The notes under the pieces: generated by a model | The model's database searches: none | What the model was told of the DNA's origin: nothing | The model's input: the letters and a program-made list of their open reading frames with translations, nothing else | Translations under genes and position numbers: made by a program | Part shown: positions 26,090 to 34,979 of the stretch, piece by piece | How positions within the stretch are numbered: the first letter of the stretch is position 1 | Layout: each line of letters opens with the position of its first letter | Source of the DNA: Variovorax paradoxus | GTDB taxonomy: Bacteria; Pseudomonadota; Gammaproteobacteria; Burkholderiales; Burkholderiaceae_C | Reading direction: 5' to 3' | DNA length: 64,000 nucleotides | Assembly: GCF_030811855.1 (NCBI RefSeq) | Contig: NZ_JAUSRN010000019.1 | Span: forward strand, 52,020 to 116,019

Positions 26090-27562
26090 GTGAGCAAAAA
26101 AGCAGTTTTGGGCGCGCTGGCAGCCGCCATTGCGCTTGCCTATGGCGGCAGCACGTGGTGGGCGGGCACAAAAATCAAGTCCGTCTTCGACACCGCGCTG
26201 GACGAGTTGCCGAAGCAGACCGCGCTGGTGCGCGTGGTCGATCGCAGCTATGAAAAGGGCTTCTTCGGCGCGGTCAGCACCGTGACGATCGAGATCGGAT
26301 GCGCGGCACAAACCGCGGCGCAGGTACCCGCCATCAAGCCGGCCGAAGGTGACGAAGAAGAAGAAGACGGTGAGTCCGCCGCGCCATTCAAGCCTGTGCG
26401 GCTCACCTTCCGCGACACCATCCGCCACGGCCCGCTCGCCGGTGGCACGCTGGCCGCAGCCACCATCGACAGCGAACTGGTGCTCGATGTAAAGAGCCAG
26501 GCCAAGGCCGAACAGCTCTTCGGCAAGGCCAAGCCACTCACGGCCTACACCAAGGTGGGCTTCGACGGCGGCTACACCAGCGACCTGACCGTGGCGCCCG
26601 TCAAGGTGGTCGACGAAGGCAAGGGCCAGTTCGCCTGGCAGGGCGCGCAAGCGCGCATCGAGATGAACGGCGCCCGCACCCAGGTGCACTACGACCTGAC
26701 CATGCCGGGGATGGACGTGAGCGACACGCGCACCGGCGCGACCATGAAGATGGGCAAGCTGACCGGCAAGGCCGACATGGACAAAAGCGCGGGCTGGATC
26801 CTGGCCACCGGCAAGACCGAAGCACGACTCGAAAGCTTCGAATTTGCCGCGCCCAAGGGCCTGGGCACCGCCGAAGGCGCCGAGGGCAAAGCATTGCCGA
26901 CGGTGCTGCTGCAGAACATCGACATGCTTGCCGATGCCAGCATCAAGGACGGGCTCTACGCATCGACCGGCACCATCAAGGGCGCCGGCAAGATCGGCGA
27001 AACCAAGATCGACAAGTTCGAGATGAGCAGCGGCGGGCGCCGCATCCACGCCGCCGGCTACAAGAAGCTGGCCGATGCCTGGCTGCAGTCGAGCGCCATC
27101 AACGGCTGCGGCAAGGGCGGCGCCAAGGCGTCGCAAGCGGCCATGCAGACGCTGATGGACCAGCTGGCGCCCGACCTGAAGGCCATGGCCAAGTACAACC
27201 CGGAAATGGGCCTGGACAAGTTGCTGGTCGAAATCGGCGGCAAGCGCGGCGAGATCAGCTACACGGCCGGCATGGTCGGCGTGACCGACGAAGACCTGCA
27301 GGCGCCGGGCATGGCGCTCTTGATGAAGCGCGGCGTGGTCAAGGCCAACGCGCGCCTGCCGATGCAATGGCTCGAGCAGATTGCCGCCACCGGCGCCGAA
27401 AGCGGCCAGACGCCGCCACCCGAGATGGTGGCGGGGCTGGTCGAGCAAGGCGAAGCCATGAACTTCGTCAAGCGCGACGGCACCGACATCACGAGCCAGC
27501 TCGAATACAGCGAAGGCAGCCTGAAGATCAACGGCAAGCCGCTGGGCGGCATGGGCAAGTAA
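26090..27562 (+). CDS. YdgA-family protein (DUF945)
   Basis: The 490-residue product begins with a signal/anchor helix (residues 5-23) followed by WWAGTKI and a repetitive beta-rich region, the layout of the YdgA/DUF945 family of periplasmic or inner-membrane-anchored proteins. The family's function is unsettled. An acidic EEEEDG patch lies near residue 87. The GTG start follows AGAGAAGA. It is transcribed alone and ends before a strong palindromic repeat, converging on the CobW-type gene. Confidence 0.8.
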   Translation: MSKKAVLGALAAAIALAYGGSTWWAGTKIKSVFDTALDELPKQTALVRVVDRSYEKGFFGAVSTVTIEIGCAAQTAAQVPAIKPAEGDEEEEDGESAAPFKPVRLTFRDTIRHGPLAGGTLAAATIDSELVLDVKSQAKAEQLFGKAKPLTAYTKVGFDGGYTSDLTVAPVKVVDEGKGQFAWQGAQARIEMNGARTQVHYDLTMPGMDVSDTRTGATMKMGKLTGKADMDKSAGWILATGKTEARLESFEFAAPKGLGTAEGAEGKALPTVLLQNIDMLADASIKDGLYASTGTIKGAGKIGETKIDKFEMSSGGRRIHAAGYKKLADAWLQSSAINGCGKGGAKASQAAMQTLMDQLAPDLKAMAKYNPEMGLDKLLVEIGGKRGEISYTAGMVGVTDEDLQAPGMALLMKRGVVKANARLPMQWLEQIAATGAESGQTPPPEMVAGLVEQGEAMNFVKRDGTDITSQLEYSEGSLKINGKPLGGMGK

Positions 27563-27578
27563 GCCCCGGAGTGTTCCT

Positions 27579-27688
27579 CCCTCCCCCTCTGGGGGAGGGC
27601 AGGGGTGGGGGCACGACGGCCTCCGAAAAAGGGGCGGCGCCCGATCGAGGGCCTGCCCCCATCCCAACCTTCCCCCAGCGGGGGAAGG
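27579..27688. repeat. BIME-like double hairpin between convergent genes
   Basis: Two GC-rich hairpins face each other: CCCTCCCCC-TCT-GGGGGAGGG (27579-27599) and CCTTCCCCC-AGC-GGGGGAAGG (27668-27688). Inside them GGGGTGGGGGC and GCCCCCATCCC are also complementary, so the whole 110 bases can fold on itself. It fills the space between two convergent stops and could act as a bidirectional Rho-independent-like 3' end, although no U-run is present. The layout is that of a paired REP element. Confidence 0.65.
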
Positions 27689-27702
27689 AGCAAGTCAGGG
27701 GC

Positions 27703-28749
27703 TCAGACCAGGCACTGCTCGAGCCCCTGCTCCAGGATCTCGCGCGGCAGCTCGATGCCGATGAACACCATGCGGCTCTGGCGTGCTTCGTCCTTGCCCC
27801 ACTCGGGGCCCAGGTCGCTACCCATCAGCTGGTGCACGCCCTGGAAGATCACCTTGCGCTCGGTGCCCTTCATGCTCAACACGCCCTTGTAGCGCAGCAT
27901 GCGCGGGCCGTAGATGTTGACGATGGCGCCCAGGAAGTCTTCGAGCTTGGCCGGGTCGAAGGGCCGGTCGGCCTTGTAGACGAAGCTCTTCACGTCGTCA
28001 TCGGTGTGGTGATGGTGGCCGTGCCCCTCGTGCTTGTGCGAGGGATGGTCGCAATTTTCGCCATGCGCGTGGTCATGGTCGTGCGCCTCTTCTTCCTTCA
28101 GGAAGTCGGGGTCGATGTCCAGCTTGGCATTCAGGTTGAAGCCGCGCAGATCGAAGATGTCCTTCAGCGGCACATCGCCAAAATGCGCCTTCTGCTGCGG
28201 CGCGCGCGGGTTCATGTGCTTCAGGCGGTGAATCAGCGCCTCGGTCTCTTCGGCCGACACCAGCTCGCTCTTGCTGATGAAGATCTGGTCGGCAAAGCCC
28301 ACCTGGCGGCGCGCCTCCTGGCGGTCGTTGAGCTGTTGCGGCGCATGCTTGGCATCGACCAGCGTCAGGATCGAGTCCAGCAGGTAGCTCTCGGCAATCT
28401 CGTCGTCCATGAAGAAGGTCTGCGCCACGGGTCCGGGGTCGGCGAGGCCCGTGGTCTCGATCACCACGCGGTCGAAATCGAGCAGGCCCTGGCGCTTCTT
28501 GGCGGCCAAGAGCTGCAGGGCTTCGCGCAGGTCTTCGCGGATGGTGCAGCAGACGCAGCCGTTGCTCATCTGGATGATCTGCTCTTTCGATTCGGTCACG
28601 AGAATGTCGCTGTCGATGTTCTCTTCGCCAAACTCGTTCTCGATCACCGCAATCTTCTGGCCATGGGCTTCCGTCAGGATGCGCTTGAGCAGCGTGGTTT
28701 TGCCCGAGCCCAGAAAGCCGGTGAGGATGGTGGCGGGAATAAGGGCCAT
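27703..28749 (-). CDS. COG0523 (CobW-family) GTPase, putative zinc metallochaperone
   Basis: This G3E GTPase probably moves Zn(II), or another metal, to client proteins. The 348-residue product has the P-loop GFLGSGKT (residues 11-18), the metal-binding CxCC motif (Cys65, Cys67, Cys68 in NGCVCC), a Walker B-like ETTGLADP segment, and the CobW C-terminal domain. A His-rich loop (about residues 220-255, many HxH pairs) lies between the domains and should bind metal. Members with such loops are often zinc-regulated, but no Zur-like site is evident in the short upstream gap. Confidence 0.88.
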   Translation of the reverse strand: MALIPATILTGFLGSGKTTLLKRILTEAHGQKIAVIENEFGEENIDSDILVTESKEQIIQMSNGCVCCTIREDLREALQLLAAKKRQGLLDFDRVVIETTGLADPGPVAQTFFMDDEIAESYLLDSILTLVDAKHAPQQLNDRQEARRQVGFADQIFISKSELVSAEETEALIHRLKHMNPRAPQQKAHFGDVPLKDIFDLRGFNLNAKLDIDPDFLKEEEAHDHDHAHGENCDHPSHKHEGHGHHHHTDDDVKSFVYKADRPFDPAKLEDFLGAIVNIYGPRMLRYKGVLSMKGTERKVIFQGVHQLMGSDLGPEWGKDEARQSRMVFIGIELPREILEQGLEQCLV

Positions 28750-28833
28750 GGTGTGCTCCGAAGGGCGGAAAACAGGAAGAAAAAGGATTGGCCGGCAGTT
28801 TAGCCAATGCCACTCAGTTGCGTTGGCGCGGGG

Positions 28834-30054
28834 TCAAGCGGGCTTTCGCACCACCACCAGGCCCTTCAGGTATTCGCCTTCCGGAAACTCGATGGTCATC
28901 GGATGGTCGGGGGCTGCGCCCAAACGTTCGCTGATGTAACCGTCCACTTGGGCGTCGATGCCGGCCGAAGCCACGATCTTGTGGAAAAGGTCGGCGCTGA
29001 TGCCGCCCGAGCAAGAAAAAGTCAGCAGCACGCCGCCGGGCTCCAGCAGCTTGAGCGCAAGGCGGTTGATGTCTTTGTAGGCGCGGGCCGCGCGGTCGGC
29101 ATGGGCCGCCGTGGGCGCAAACTTGGGCGGGTCGAGCACGATCGCGTCGAAGGTGCGGCCCTGTTCGATGAACTCACGCAGCACGGTGTTGACGTTGGCG
29201 TCCAGAAACTCGGCCTTCACGCCCGAGCCCTCACCGCCGAAGCCGTTCAGCGCCAGGTTGGCCCGTGCCTTTTCGAGCGCCGGCTGCGACGAATCGACTG
29301 ACACCAGTTCGGCGCCATCCATCGCGCCCGCTGCCTGCAGCCCCGCGAGGGCGGCCACCGTGAAGCCGCCGGTGTAGCAAAAGCAGTTAAGCACGCGCCG
29401 AAAGCGCCGATGCTGCGCCAACTCGGCAAAGCGCTGGCGGCTGTCGCGCTGGTCGAGGTAGAAACCGGTCTTGTGGCCGGTCGCAATATCGAGCGAAAGC
29501 TTCCAGCCGTGCTCGCGGATCGTGATTTCGGTGGCGCCCTCCCCGCGCAGCCAGCCCGTGACGGGCATCAGGCCTTCGCGCTCGCGGCCGCTGGCGTCCG
29601 AACGCTCGTAAAGCTTCTGCAGGCCGGTGGCTTCGAGCAGCGCATCGGCAATGGCGGCTTTCCAGCGCTCGACGCCGGCTGACAGGAACTGCGCGACCAG
29701 CGTGTCGCCGTAGCGGTCGACGATGAGGCCCGGAAGCCCGTCGGCCTCGCCGTGGACCAGCCGGACACCGTCGCTCTGCAGGTCGAAAAGCGACCGGGCC
29801 GCCACCGCGCGGGCGCACACCGAAGCAAGAAAAGCTGCGTCGATCCGCTGCGTTTCGACAAAGCTCCAGGCCCGCGCGCGGATCTTGGAAATCGGGCTGA
29901 AGGCGGCCCAGGCCAGGAAGGCGCCGTCATGAGATTCGACGCGCACCGTCTCGCCCGAATCGGCACCGCCGCGCGCAATGGCGGATTCGAAGATCCAGGG
30001 GTGGCGGCGCGCCAGCGAGCGCTCCTTGCCGGGTTTGAGGCGGAGGGTTTTCAT
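28834..30054 (-). CDS. rlmI: 23S rRNA m5C1962 methyltransferase RlmI-like
   Basis: The 406-residue protein has an N-terminal PUA domain (about 1-75, LKPGKERSLARRHPW) and a C-terminal SAM-dependent methyltransferase domain with the family's TGFYLDQRDSR motif, the SAM loop NCFCYTGGFTVAA and the catalytic segment VLDPPKFAP. In E. coli this enzyme methylates C1962 of 23S rRNA. It overlaps xerC by 4 bases at the end of the dapF-xerC operon. Confidence 0.92.
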   Translation of the reverse strand: MKTLRLKPGKERSLARRHPWIFESAIARGGADSGETVRVESHDGAFLAWAAFSPISKIRARAWSFVETQRIDAAFLASVCARAVAARSLFDLQSDGVRLVHGEADGLPGLIVDRYGDTLVAQFLSAGVERWKAAIADALLEATGLQKLYERSDASGREREGLMPVTGWLRGEGATEITIREHGWKLSLDIATGHKTGFYLDQRDSRQRFAELAQHRRFRRVLNCFCYTGGFTVAALAGLQAAGAMDGAELVSVDSSQPALEKARANLALNGFGGEGSGVKAEFLDANVNTVLREFIEQGRTFDAIVLDPPKFAPTAAHADRAARAYKDINRLALKLLEPGGVLLTFSCSGGISADLFHKIVASAGIDAQVDGYISERLGAAPDHPMTIEFPEGEYLKGLVVVRKPA

Positions 30055-31073
30055 TTGTCGGTGTCGTCTTTTCTGGGCTTGGCGCGCGCGCCCTCGGGTC
30101 GCGCCTGCGCGCGCGGATGGGCCGCGTCATAGGCCTTGGCCAGGTGCTGGAAATCCAGCCGGGTATAGATCTGCGTGGTCGAAATGTTGGCGTGGCCAAG
30201 CAGCTCCTGCACGGCGCGCAGGTCGCTGCTCGACTGGAGCACGTGGCTCGCAAACGAGTGCCGCAGCATGTGCGGATGCACCGGCGCCGCAAGGCCCGCC
30301 TTGAGGCTGCGCTCGCGCAACAGCTTCCATACCGCCTGCGACGACATCCGCACGCCCTTGTTGCTGATGAAGAGTGCCCCTGCGCCAGCCGGATCCCGCA
30401 GGCCGGCCGTTGCCAGCGCCGGGCATTCGCCGCGCACCGCGAGCCAGTCGCGCAGCGCCTCGGCCGCCTTGCCGCCGATCGGCACCAGGCGCCGCTTGCC
30501 GCCCTTGCCGAGCACGTTGGCTTCCAGCGCATCCAGATCGACCCAGCCGCGCGCCGTATTGCTGGCCTGTGCATCGAGGCCGGTGAGTTCGCTCACCCGC
30601 AGGCCGCAGCCGTAGAGCACTTCGACGATGGCGCCGTCGCGCGCTTCGGTCCAGGGGTCGGCCTCGGGGTCGTACATTTCGGCGAGCCGCACCGCGTCGT
30701 CGACCGCCAGCGCCTTGGGCAGCGGCCGCGCGGCCTTGGGCGCATGCACGTCCTTCACCGGGTTGAAGCCCACCAGCCCCTCGTTGCCGAGCCAGCGGTA
30801 GAAGCTGCGCCAACATGAGAGCACCAGCGCAATGCCGCGCGGCTCGCGCCCGGCGCCGTGCAGCTGCGCCATCCAGCGCCGAATGTGGGCCGTTTGCACG
30901 CGGTCGAGCGAAAGCCCGGCGTCGGCGGCGTTGGCCGCAAGCGCCTGGAGGTGAATGGCGTAGAGCTCGACCGTGCGCGGCGCCAGCCGGCGCTCCACGC
31001 GCACGTGCTCGAGGTATTTTTCGACCCAGGGCGGCGCGGCGGCCGTGCCAGCCGTCTCAGTAGAGGTAGCCAT
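30051..31073 (-). CDS. xerC: Site-specific tyrosine recombinase XerC
   Basis: XerC works with XerD at dif to resolve chromosome dimers. The 340-residue product from the ATG beginning MATSTETAG has the SAM-like N-terminal DNA-binding domain and all catalytic residues: Arg in YGCGLRVSEL, Lys in GKGGKRRL, His and Arg in HPHMLRHSF, His in LLGHANIS and Tyr in TTQIYTRLD. An ATG three codons upstream (31082) is possible. The C-terminal 25 residues are basic and unusual. The position downstream of dapF and the DUF484 gene matches the classical xerC locus. Confidence 0.96.
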   Translation of the reverse strand: MATSTETAGTAAAPPWVEKYLEHVRVERRLAPRTVELYAIHLQALAANAADAGLSLDRVQTAHIRRWMAQLHGAGREPRGIALVLSCWRSFYRWLGNEGLVGFNPVKDVHAPKAARPLPKALAVDDAVRLAEMYDPEADPWTEARDGAIVEVLYGCGLRVSELTGLDAQASNTARGWVDLDALEANVLGKGGKRRLVPIGGKAAEALRDWLAVRGECPALATAGLRDPAGAGALFISNKGVRMSSQAVWKLLRERSLKAGLAAPVHPHMLRHSFASHVLQSSSDLRAVQELLGHANISTTQIYTRLDFQHLAKAYDAAHPRAQARPEGARAKPRKDDTDK

Positions 31074-31653
31074 TGAATGCATTGTTCACGACAGCCAGCG
31101 GCTCGCGCAACGCGCCCTTGAAAAGCATGCCCCAGCGGCGCCAGCAGCTCGTGTCGGCGGCCGCATATTGAACGTCGAATTCCTTGTCGAAACCGCTCGC
31201 CCCCACGAGGCGCTCCACGCGCCAGAGGTGATAGGGCTCCGACACCACGATGACGCTGCGCACTCCTGCCGCCTTCAGCATCGGGCCCGACATAGCCAGG
31301 TTCAGCCGGGTCGAGGTGGAGGCCGGCTCCAGCAGCAGCGGTCCGGCATAGCCCTGGGCGCGCGCATGGTGCTCCATCACCTCGGCTTCGATGCGGCCGT
31401 CTTCCTTGTCGACGCCGCCCGAGAGCACCAGCTGCTTCACGCGGCCCGCGTTGGCCAGCGCAATGCCAGTGTCGACGCGGCCCGTGAGGCAAGGGTTGGG
31501 CTTGCCCTTGAGGTAGGCGCGGTTGCCCAGGATCAGCGCGGCATCGGCCGGCTGTTGCGGTGGATGGGCCAGCGCCACCGACGCATGCCGCCAGACAACC
31601 GCGGCAATGGCCAGGTAGACCAGCGTCCCGGCAAGCAGCGCCGCCCACAGCAT
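31057..31653 (-). CDS. YdcF-like (DUF218) membrane-anchored protein
   Basis: The product of 198 residues starts with a membrane helix (MLWAALLAGTLVYLAIAAVVW) and continues as a DUF218/YdcF domain: a nucleotide-binding-like fold with DAALILGNRAY, VLSGGVDKEDG and VVSEPYHLWRVERL. Relatives include SanA and ElyC, which affect envelope integrity. A TTG at 31695, overlapping the DUF484 stop, would add a basic 14-residue leader (SGQRRSWRAAARP) and is a fair alternative start. It overlaps xerC, so the genes are co-translated. Confidence 0.8.
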   Translation of the reverse strand: MLWAALLAGTLVYLAIAAVVWRHASVALAHPPQQPADAALILGNRAYLKGKPNPCLTGRVDTGIALANAGRVKQLVLSGGVDKEDGRIEAEVMEHHARAQGYAGPLLLEPASTSTRLNLAMSGPMLKAAGVRSVIVVSEPYHLWRVERLVGASGFDKEFDVQYAAADTSCWRRWGMLFKGALREPLAVVNNAFNGYLY

Positions 31654-31691
31654 GGGCCGCGCTGCGGCCCGCCAGGACCGGCGCTGCCCGC

Positions 31692-32393
31692 TCAAGGACG
31701 CAGCCGCGACAGCGCGCCCGACGCCAGTTCGGCGATGCGCTCGAGAAAGTCGGTGCCCATTTCGGCGTTGAAGCGCTGGGCGTCCGGCGAGGCCAGCACC
31801 AGGAGGCCGAAGGCCGGCGATTCGGCATTCGGCCGCAGCGGGATCAGCGCAATCGATGCGGCGCCGGTCGGCTCGGGCAGCCAGTTGGCTGCCTCGAAGC
31901 CCGAATTGAGCCCGCAATAAGGTGAAGTGAGCGAGGTGGCCAACGCCTTCACGTCGTCGCTCACCCACTGGGCATAGGCTTCGTTGAGGTAGTCGGCGCC
32001 GCAGTCCCACACCTTGATGGCCGTCTGCGGCACCAGGAACAGCGACTGCAGATCGACCGCGATGCGGTACGGCAGGCTGCGCGGGTCGCGCGCGGTCAAG
32101 AGGCCCTTGGTCCAGCGCTGCAGACGGTCGGCAATGACCACGTTTTCAGTGCCATGGCGCACCATGTCCATCAGGCGATGCTCCAGCGCCTTGATCTTCT
32201 CGCGCAGCATTTCGGCCTGGCGCTCCTGCAGGCTCACGGCGCGGTTGCCGTGCGGGCTGGTGAGCTGCACCTGTGCCAGCAGCTGCGCATGCCGCTCAAA
32301 AAAGTCGGGCGTGTTCGCCAGGTAGTTGGCGATGTCGTCTTCGGTGATCGGGTTCATGGCGTCGTCTTTGTTGTTTCTGATGTTGGTGGTCAT
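31692..32393 (-). CDS. DUF484 family protein
   Basis: The 233-residue protein matches the DUF484/YigA family found next to xerC in many proteobacteria. It has an N-terminal helical part (TEDDIANYLANTPDFFERH), a coiled-coil segment (SLQERQAEMLREKIKALEHRL) and a GAF-like C-terminal domain. The ATG at 32393 overlaps the dapF stop (ATGA); a second ATG 12 codons later (MNPITEDD) would give a more typical N-terminus. Function is unknown; the link to xerC is positional. Confidence 0.85.
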   Translation of the reverse strand: MTTNIRNNKDDAMNPITEDDIANYLANTPDFFERHAQLLAQVQLTSPHGNRAVSLQERQAEMLREKIKALEHRLMDMVRHGTENVVIADRLQRWTKGLLTARDPRSLPYRIAVDLQSLFLVPQTAIKVWDCGADYLNEAYAQWVSDDVKALATSLTSPYCGLNSGFEAANWLPEPTGAASIALIPLRPNAESPAFGLLVLASPDAQRFNAEMGTDFLERIAELASGALSRLRP

Positions 32394-33274
32394 GGCAGCT
32401 CGGGCACCTCGATGTCTCCCTCGAAAACCGTGGTGGCCGGCCCGGTCATGAGCACCGGGTTCCCCTCGCCCTCCCAGCCGATGGTGAGCACGCCGCCGTG
32501 CGTCTGCACGTCGACCCTGCTGTCCAGCAGGCCGAGCCGGATGCCCGCCACCACTGCCGCGCAGGCGCCGGTGCCGCAGGCCAGCGTTTCGCCGGCGCCG
32601 CGCTCGAACACCCGCAGCTTGACGTGCGTGCGGTCGCCCACCTGCATGAAGCCGGCATTCACCCGCTGCGGAAAGCGCGGATGGTGCTCGATCTGCGGGC
32701 CCTGCCGGGCCACCGGCGCCGTGTCGACGTTGTCGACCACCTGCACCGCGTGCGGGTTGCCCATCGACAGCACCGCGACGGAAACAATGGCCGAGTCGGC
32801 ATGCGTGCCAAGCGCCAGGTGCCAGGTGTGCCAAGAACCCATAGGCTGCGGACTGAGTCCGGCGGTGTCGAAGGGCACGCGGGCCGGCTCGAAGATCGGC
32901 GGGCCCATGTCGACCGTAACCCGGCCGTCTTCGCCCATGCGCGGCTCGATGATGCCGGCCAGCGTTTCGACGCGCACCGCGTCCTTCTCGGTCAGGTGCT
33001 GCTCGCGCACGAAGCGCATGAAGCAGCGCGCGCCATTGCCGCACTGCTCCACCTCGCCGCCGTCGGCGTTGTGGATCACGTACTGAAAGTCGACGCCCTC
33101 GGCCGCGTCCTTGGAGGGAGGCCGCACCGTAAGGATCTGGTCGGCGCCGACACCGAAGTGGCGGTCGGCCAGAAAGCGGTATTGCGCGGCCGTGAGGCCC
33201 AGCGAGCCGCGCGTTTCGTCGAGCACGACAAAATCGTTGCCGGCCCCCTGCATCTTGGTGAAGCGAATTCGCAT
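32390..33274 (-). CDS. dapF: Diaminopimelate epimerase DapF
   Basis: DapF converts LL- to meso-diaminopimelate, the residue MurE adds to peptidoglycan. The 294-residue product shows both active-site cysteines in their usual context: CGNGARCFMR (first half) and CGTGACAAV (second half), with the N-terminal KMQGAGNDFVV motif. It is the second gene of a tight operon that runs on to xerC and rlmI and starts seven bases after the isomerase gene stop. Confidence 0.97.
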   Translation of the reverse strand: MRIRFTKMQGAGNDFVVLDETRGSLGLTAAQYRFLADRHFGVGADQILTVRPPSKDAAEGVDFQYVIHNADGGEVEQCGNGARCFMRFVREQHLTEKDAVRVETLAGIIEPRMGEDGRVTVDMGPPIFEPARVPFDTAGLSPQPMGSWHTWHLALGTHADSAIVSVAVLSMGNPHAVQVVDNVDTAPVARQGPQIEHHPRFPQRVNAGFMQVGDRTHVKLRVFERGAGETLACGTGACAAVVAGIRLGLLDSRVDVQTHGGVLTIGWEGEGNPVLMTGPATTVFEGDIEVPELP

Positions 33275-33281
33275 TGGGGGA

Positions 33282-33947
33282 TTATCCGCCGCGGGAGTGG
33301 CGCAGCCTGTCCAAGGCCCTGTCCAGAAAAGCCAGCCGGTCCTGTCCCCAGAAACGCTCGTCGTTCAGGATAAAGGTAGGCGCACCGAACACCCCCGCCT
33401 CGATGGCCTCCGCGCTGTTGGCGCGGTACACCGCCAGCGTCTCGGCCGCCTGCTCCAGCGCCTGCAGCGACGCACCGTCGTAGCCGTTTTCTTCGGCCAC
33501 CGCAATGCGGACCTCGGCCTCGGAGGTGTCGCGCTCCTCCGCCCACAACGCGCGCAGCAGTGCATGCGAGAGCGGCTGCGCATCGAGTCCCTGCAGCTGA
33601 GCGGCGATCACCATCCAGCCCGGGTACTTGTTCCAGTTCGGATCGATTGGCGCGCCCTTGGGGTAGTACGCCGGCTCCAGGTTCAGCGGCATGCCGAGGT
33701 AGTCGCGCCAACGCGCCAGCTCGAGCGCGTGGTACGTGCGGCGCGGCTCAGGCCGCGTCTTCAGCGGAATGCCGCCGGTTTGCGGCACCACCGCTTGAAA
33801 GTCGTAGGGCTTGAGCGTGAGCCGCACATGGTGGCGGCGCACGATGTCTTGCAGCTGCGGGCCGCCCAGGTAGGCCCAGGGCGAGGAAAGGCTGTAGTAG
33901 CAGTCGAGCGCAATGGGGGTGGCGGAGGTGGTCGTCTTCTTCGTCAT
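33282..33947 (-). CDS. DsbA-fold 2-hydroxychromene-2-carboxylate isomerase family protein
   Basis: The 221-residue protein belongs to the kappa-class GST/HCCA isomerase branch of the DsbA fold. It has the N-terminal YYSLSSPWAYLG motif, in which the CxxC of true thiol oxidases is replaced by a Ser-based active site, and the family's C-terminal GVFGAPTFILNDERFWGQDRL. The likely substrate is a glutathione-dependent isomerisation, but the native one is unknown. It directly precedes dapF and may simply share its transcript. Confidence 0.87.
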   Translation of the reverse strand: MTKKTTTSATPIALDCYYSLSSPWAYLGGPQLQDIVRRHHVRLTLKPYDFQAVVPQTGGIPLKTRPEPRRTYHALELARWRDYLGMPLNLEPAYYPKGAPIDPNWNKYPGWMVIAAQLQGLDAQPLSHALLRALWAEERDTSEAEVRIAVAEENGYDGASLQALEQAAETLAVYRANSAEAIEAGVFGAPTFILNDERFWGQDRLAFLDRALDRLRHSRGG

Positions 33948-33969
33948 CCCGCAATTATTGTGAAGAACG

Positions 33970-34347
33970 TCAGCCGCAGCGAGCGCCGATTATTCGACCC
34001 TGAGGATCGACGTCGACAGTGAGCCGACCCGGATCGGCCGGCGCCGGCAACGGGGCACCGGCCGCAGAGGTGCGCGCAGTTTTGGAAGCGGTGCGGTTTC
34101 GCATCTCTTCCAGCAGCGGCGCATCGATGGCCCGACCCATTGCGTAGCGCGCCTGGTTGACCTGGCAGTCGGCGTCACCGGTCATGGCCACGAAAACCGG
34201 CGGCGGCGGGGCTTCTGAGGTGAGAGGGCGGAATTGCGGTTTTGTTTGGCAGCCGGCAACGAAGAGCGACGCTGCGCAAAGCGCCGCCGTCATGACGCAA
34301 CGCATATGCGTGCAGATAAAACCTGGGTGCTGCTGGTCAATGCGCAT
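33970..34347 (-). CDS. Peptidase inhibitor I78-family lipoprotein
   Basis: A lipoprotein signal with lipobox LFVAGC is followed by about 90 residues resembling the I78 inhibitor family: an N-terminal Cys-containing segment (DADCQVNQARYAMG) and a C-terminal LTVDVDPQGRIIGARCG, close to the family's RLNVxLDxxGxIxxxxCG ending. I78 proteins inhibit serine proteases such as elastase-like enzymes in the periplasm. The ATG at 34347 follows a GGAAGGGAAGA ribosome site; a second ATG (34305) would begin directly at the signal peptide. Confidence 0.72.
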   Translation of the reverse strand: MRIDQQHPGFICTHMRCVMTAALCAASLFVAGCQTKPQFRPLTSEAPPPPVFVAMTGDADCQVNQARYAMGRAIDAPLLEEMRNRTASKTARTSAAGAPLPAPADPGRLTVDVDPQGRIIGARCG

Positions 34348-34556
34348 GGTGTCTTCCCTTCCTTGTCGACAGATGCAGTGCATCGTAGCGCCGCATTCGC
34401 GATGCTTTGGCGCGCGAGCGCCGCTTTCGTGCATCGTTGGCAACTTGCGAGATTTTGTCGGCCGGCTTGCTGTCTAACTATCGTGCACGGCATCGCCAAG
34501 GGCCTGCTCGCGGGCGGCTACTCTGTGCAGCTGCCGACGTGACGCCTTCCACGGTC

Positions 34557-34847
34557 TCAAAGCGCCCTGCAGTAGCAACTGACGGGCGCACAAGCCAGCT
34601 TCGCCGCCAGCGCATCCCAGGCCCCCGACGCCACCGCACTCGCAATATGGGCCTGATGATGGCTCTGCGATTCCCACGACTCGACCAGCGTGAACACGCA
34701 GGCGTTGTCGCTGCGCCCGAACAGCTGCACGCCCCGGCAGCCATCCGCCGATGGGAGCGACTGCTTGACCTGATGCATGAGCTCGGCGAAGGCGGAGGCG
34801 CCCTCGGGCTTGGCTTCGAAAGTAATGATGACGTTGATCGGGTCCAT
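34557..34847 (-). CDS. ABM-domain quinol monooxygenase-like protein
   Basis: The 96-residue protein is a single antibiotic-biosynthesis-monooxygenase (ABM, dimeric alpha-beta barrel) domain: INVIITFEAKPEGASAFAELM, then GCRGVQLFGRSDN and FTLVESWES. Such small cofactor-free oxygenases or dehydratases act on quinols or aromatic intermediates. It is followed on the same strand, upstream, by the AraC-type regulator, which may control it. Confidence 0.82.
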   Translation of the reverse strand: MDPINVIITFEAKPEGASAFAELMHQVKQSLPSADGCRGVQLFGRSDNACVFTLVESWESQSHHQAHIASAVASGAWDALAAKLACAPVSCYCRAL

Positions 34848-34979
34848 GGAGATTTCGCGTTAGCTTGAAAAGAAAAAGGGAAGCAGGCAGGTTAGCCAGC
34901 GACCTTCCCCGCGCCAAGGCGCGAAGCTGCGAAGAAATTGACCATGGCTGCGAAAGAAGAAGGCAGCCGCGCGTTGGCA

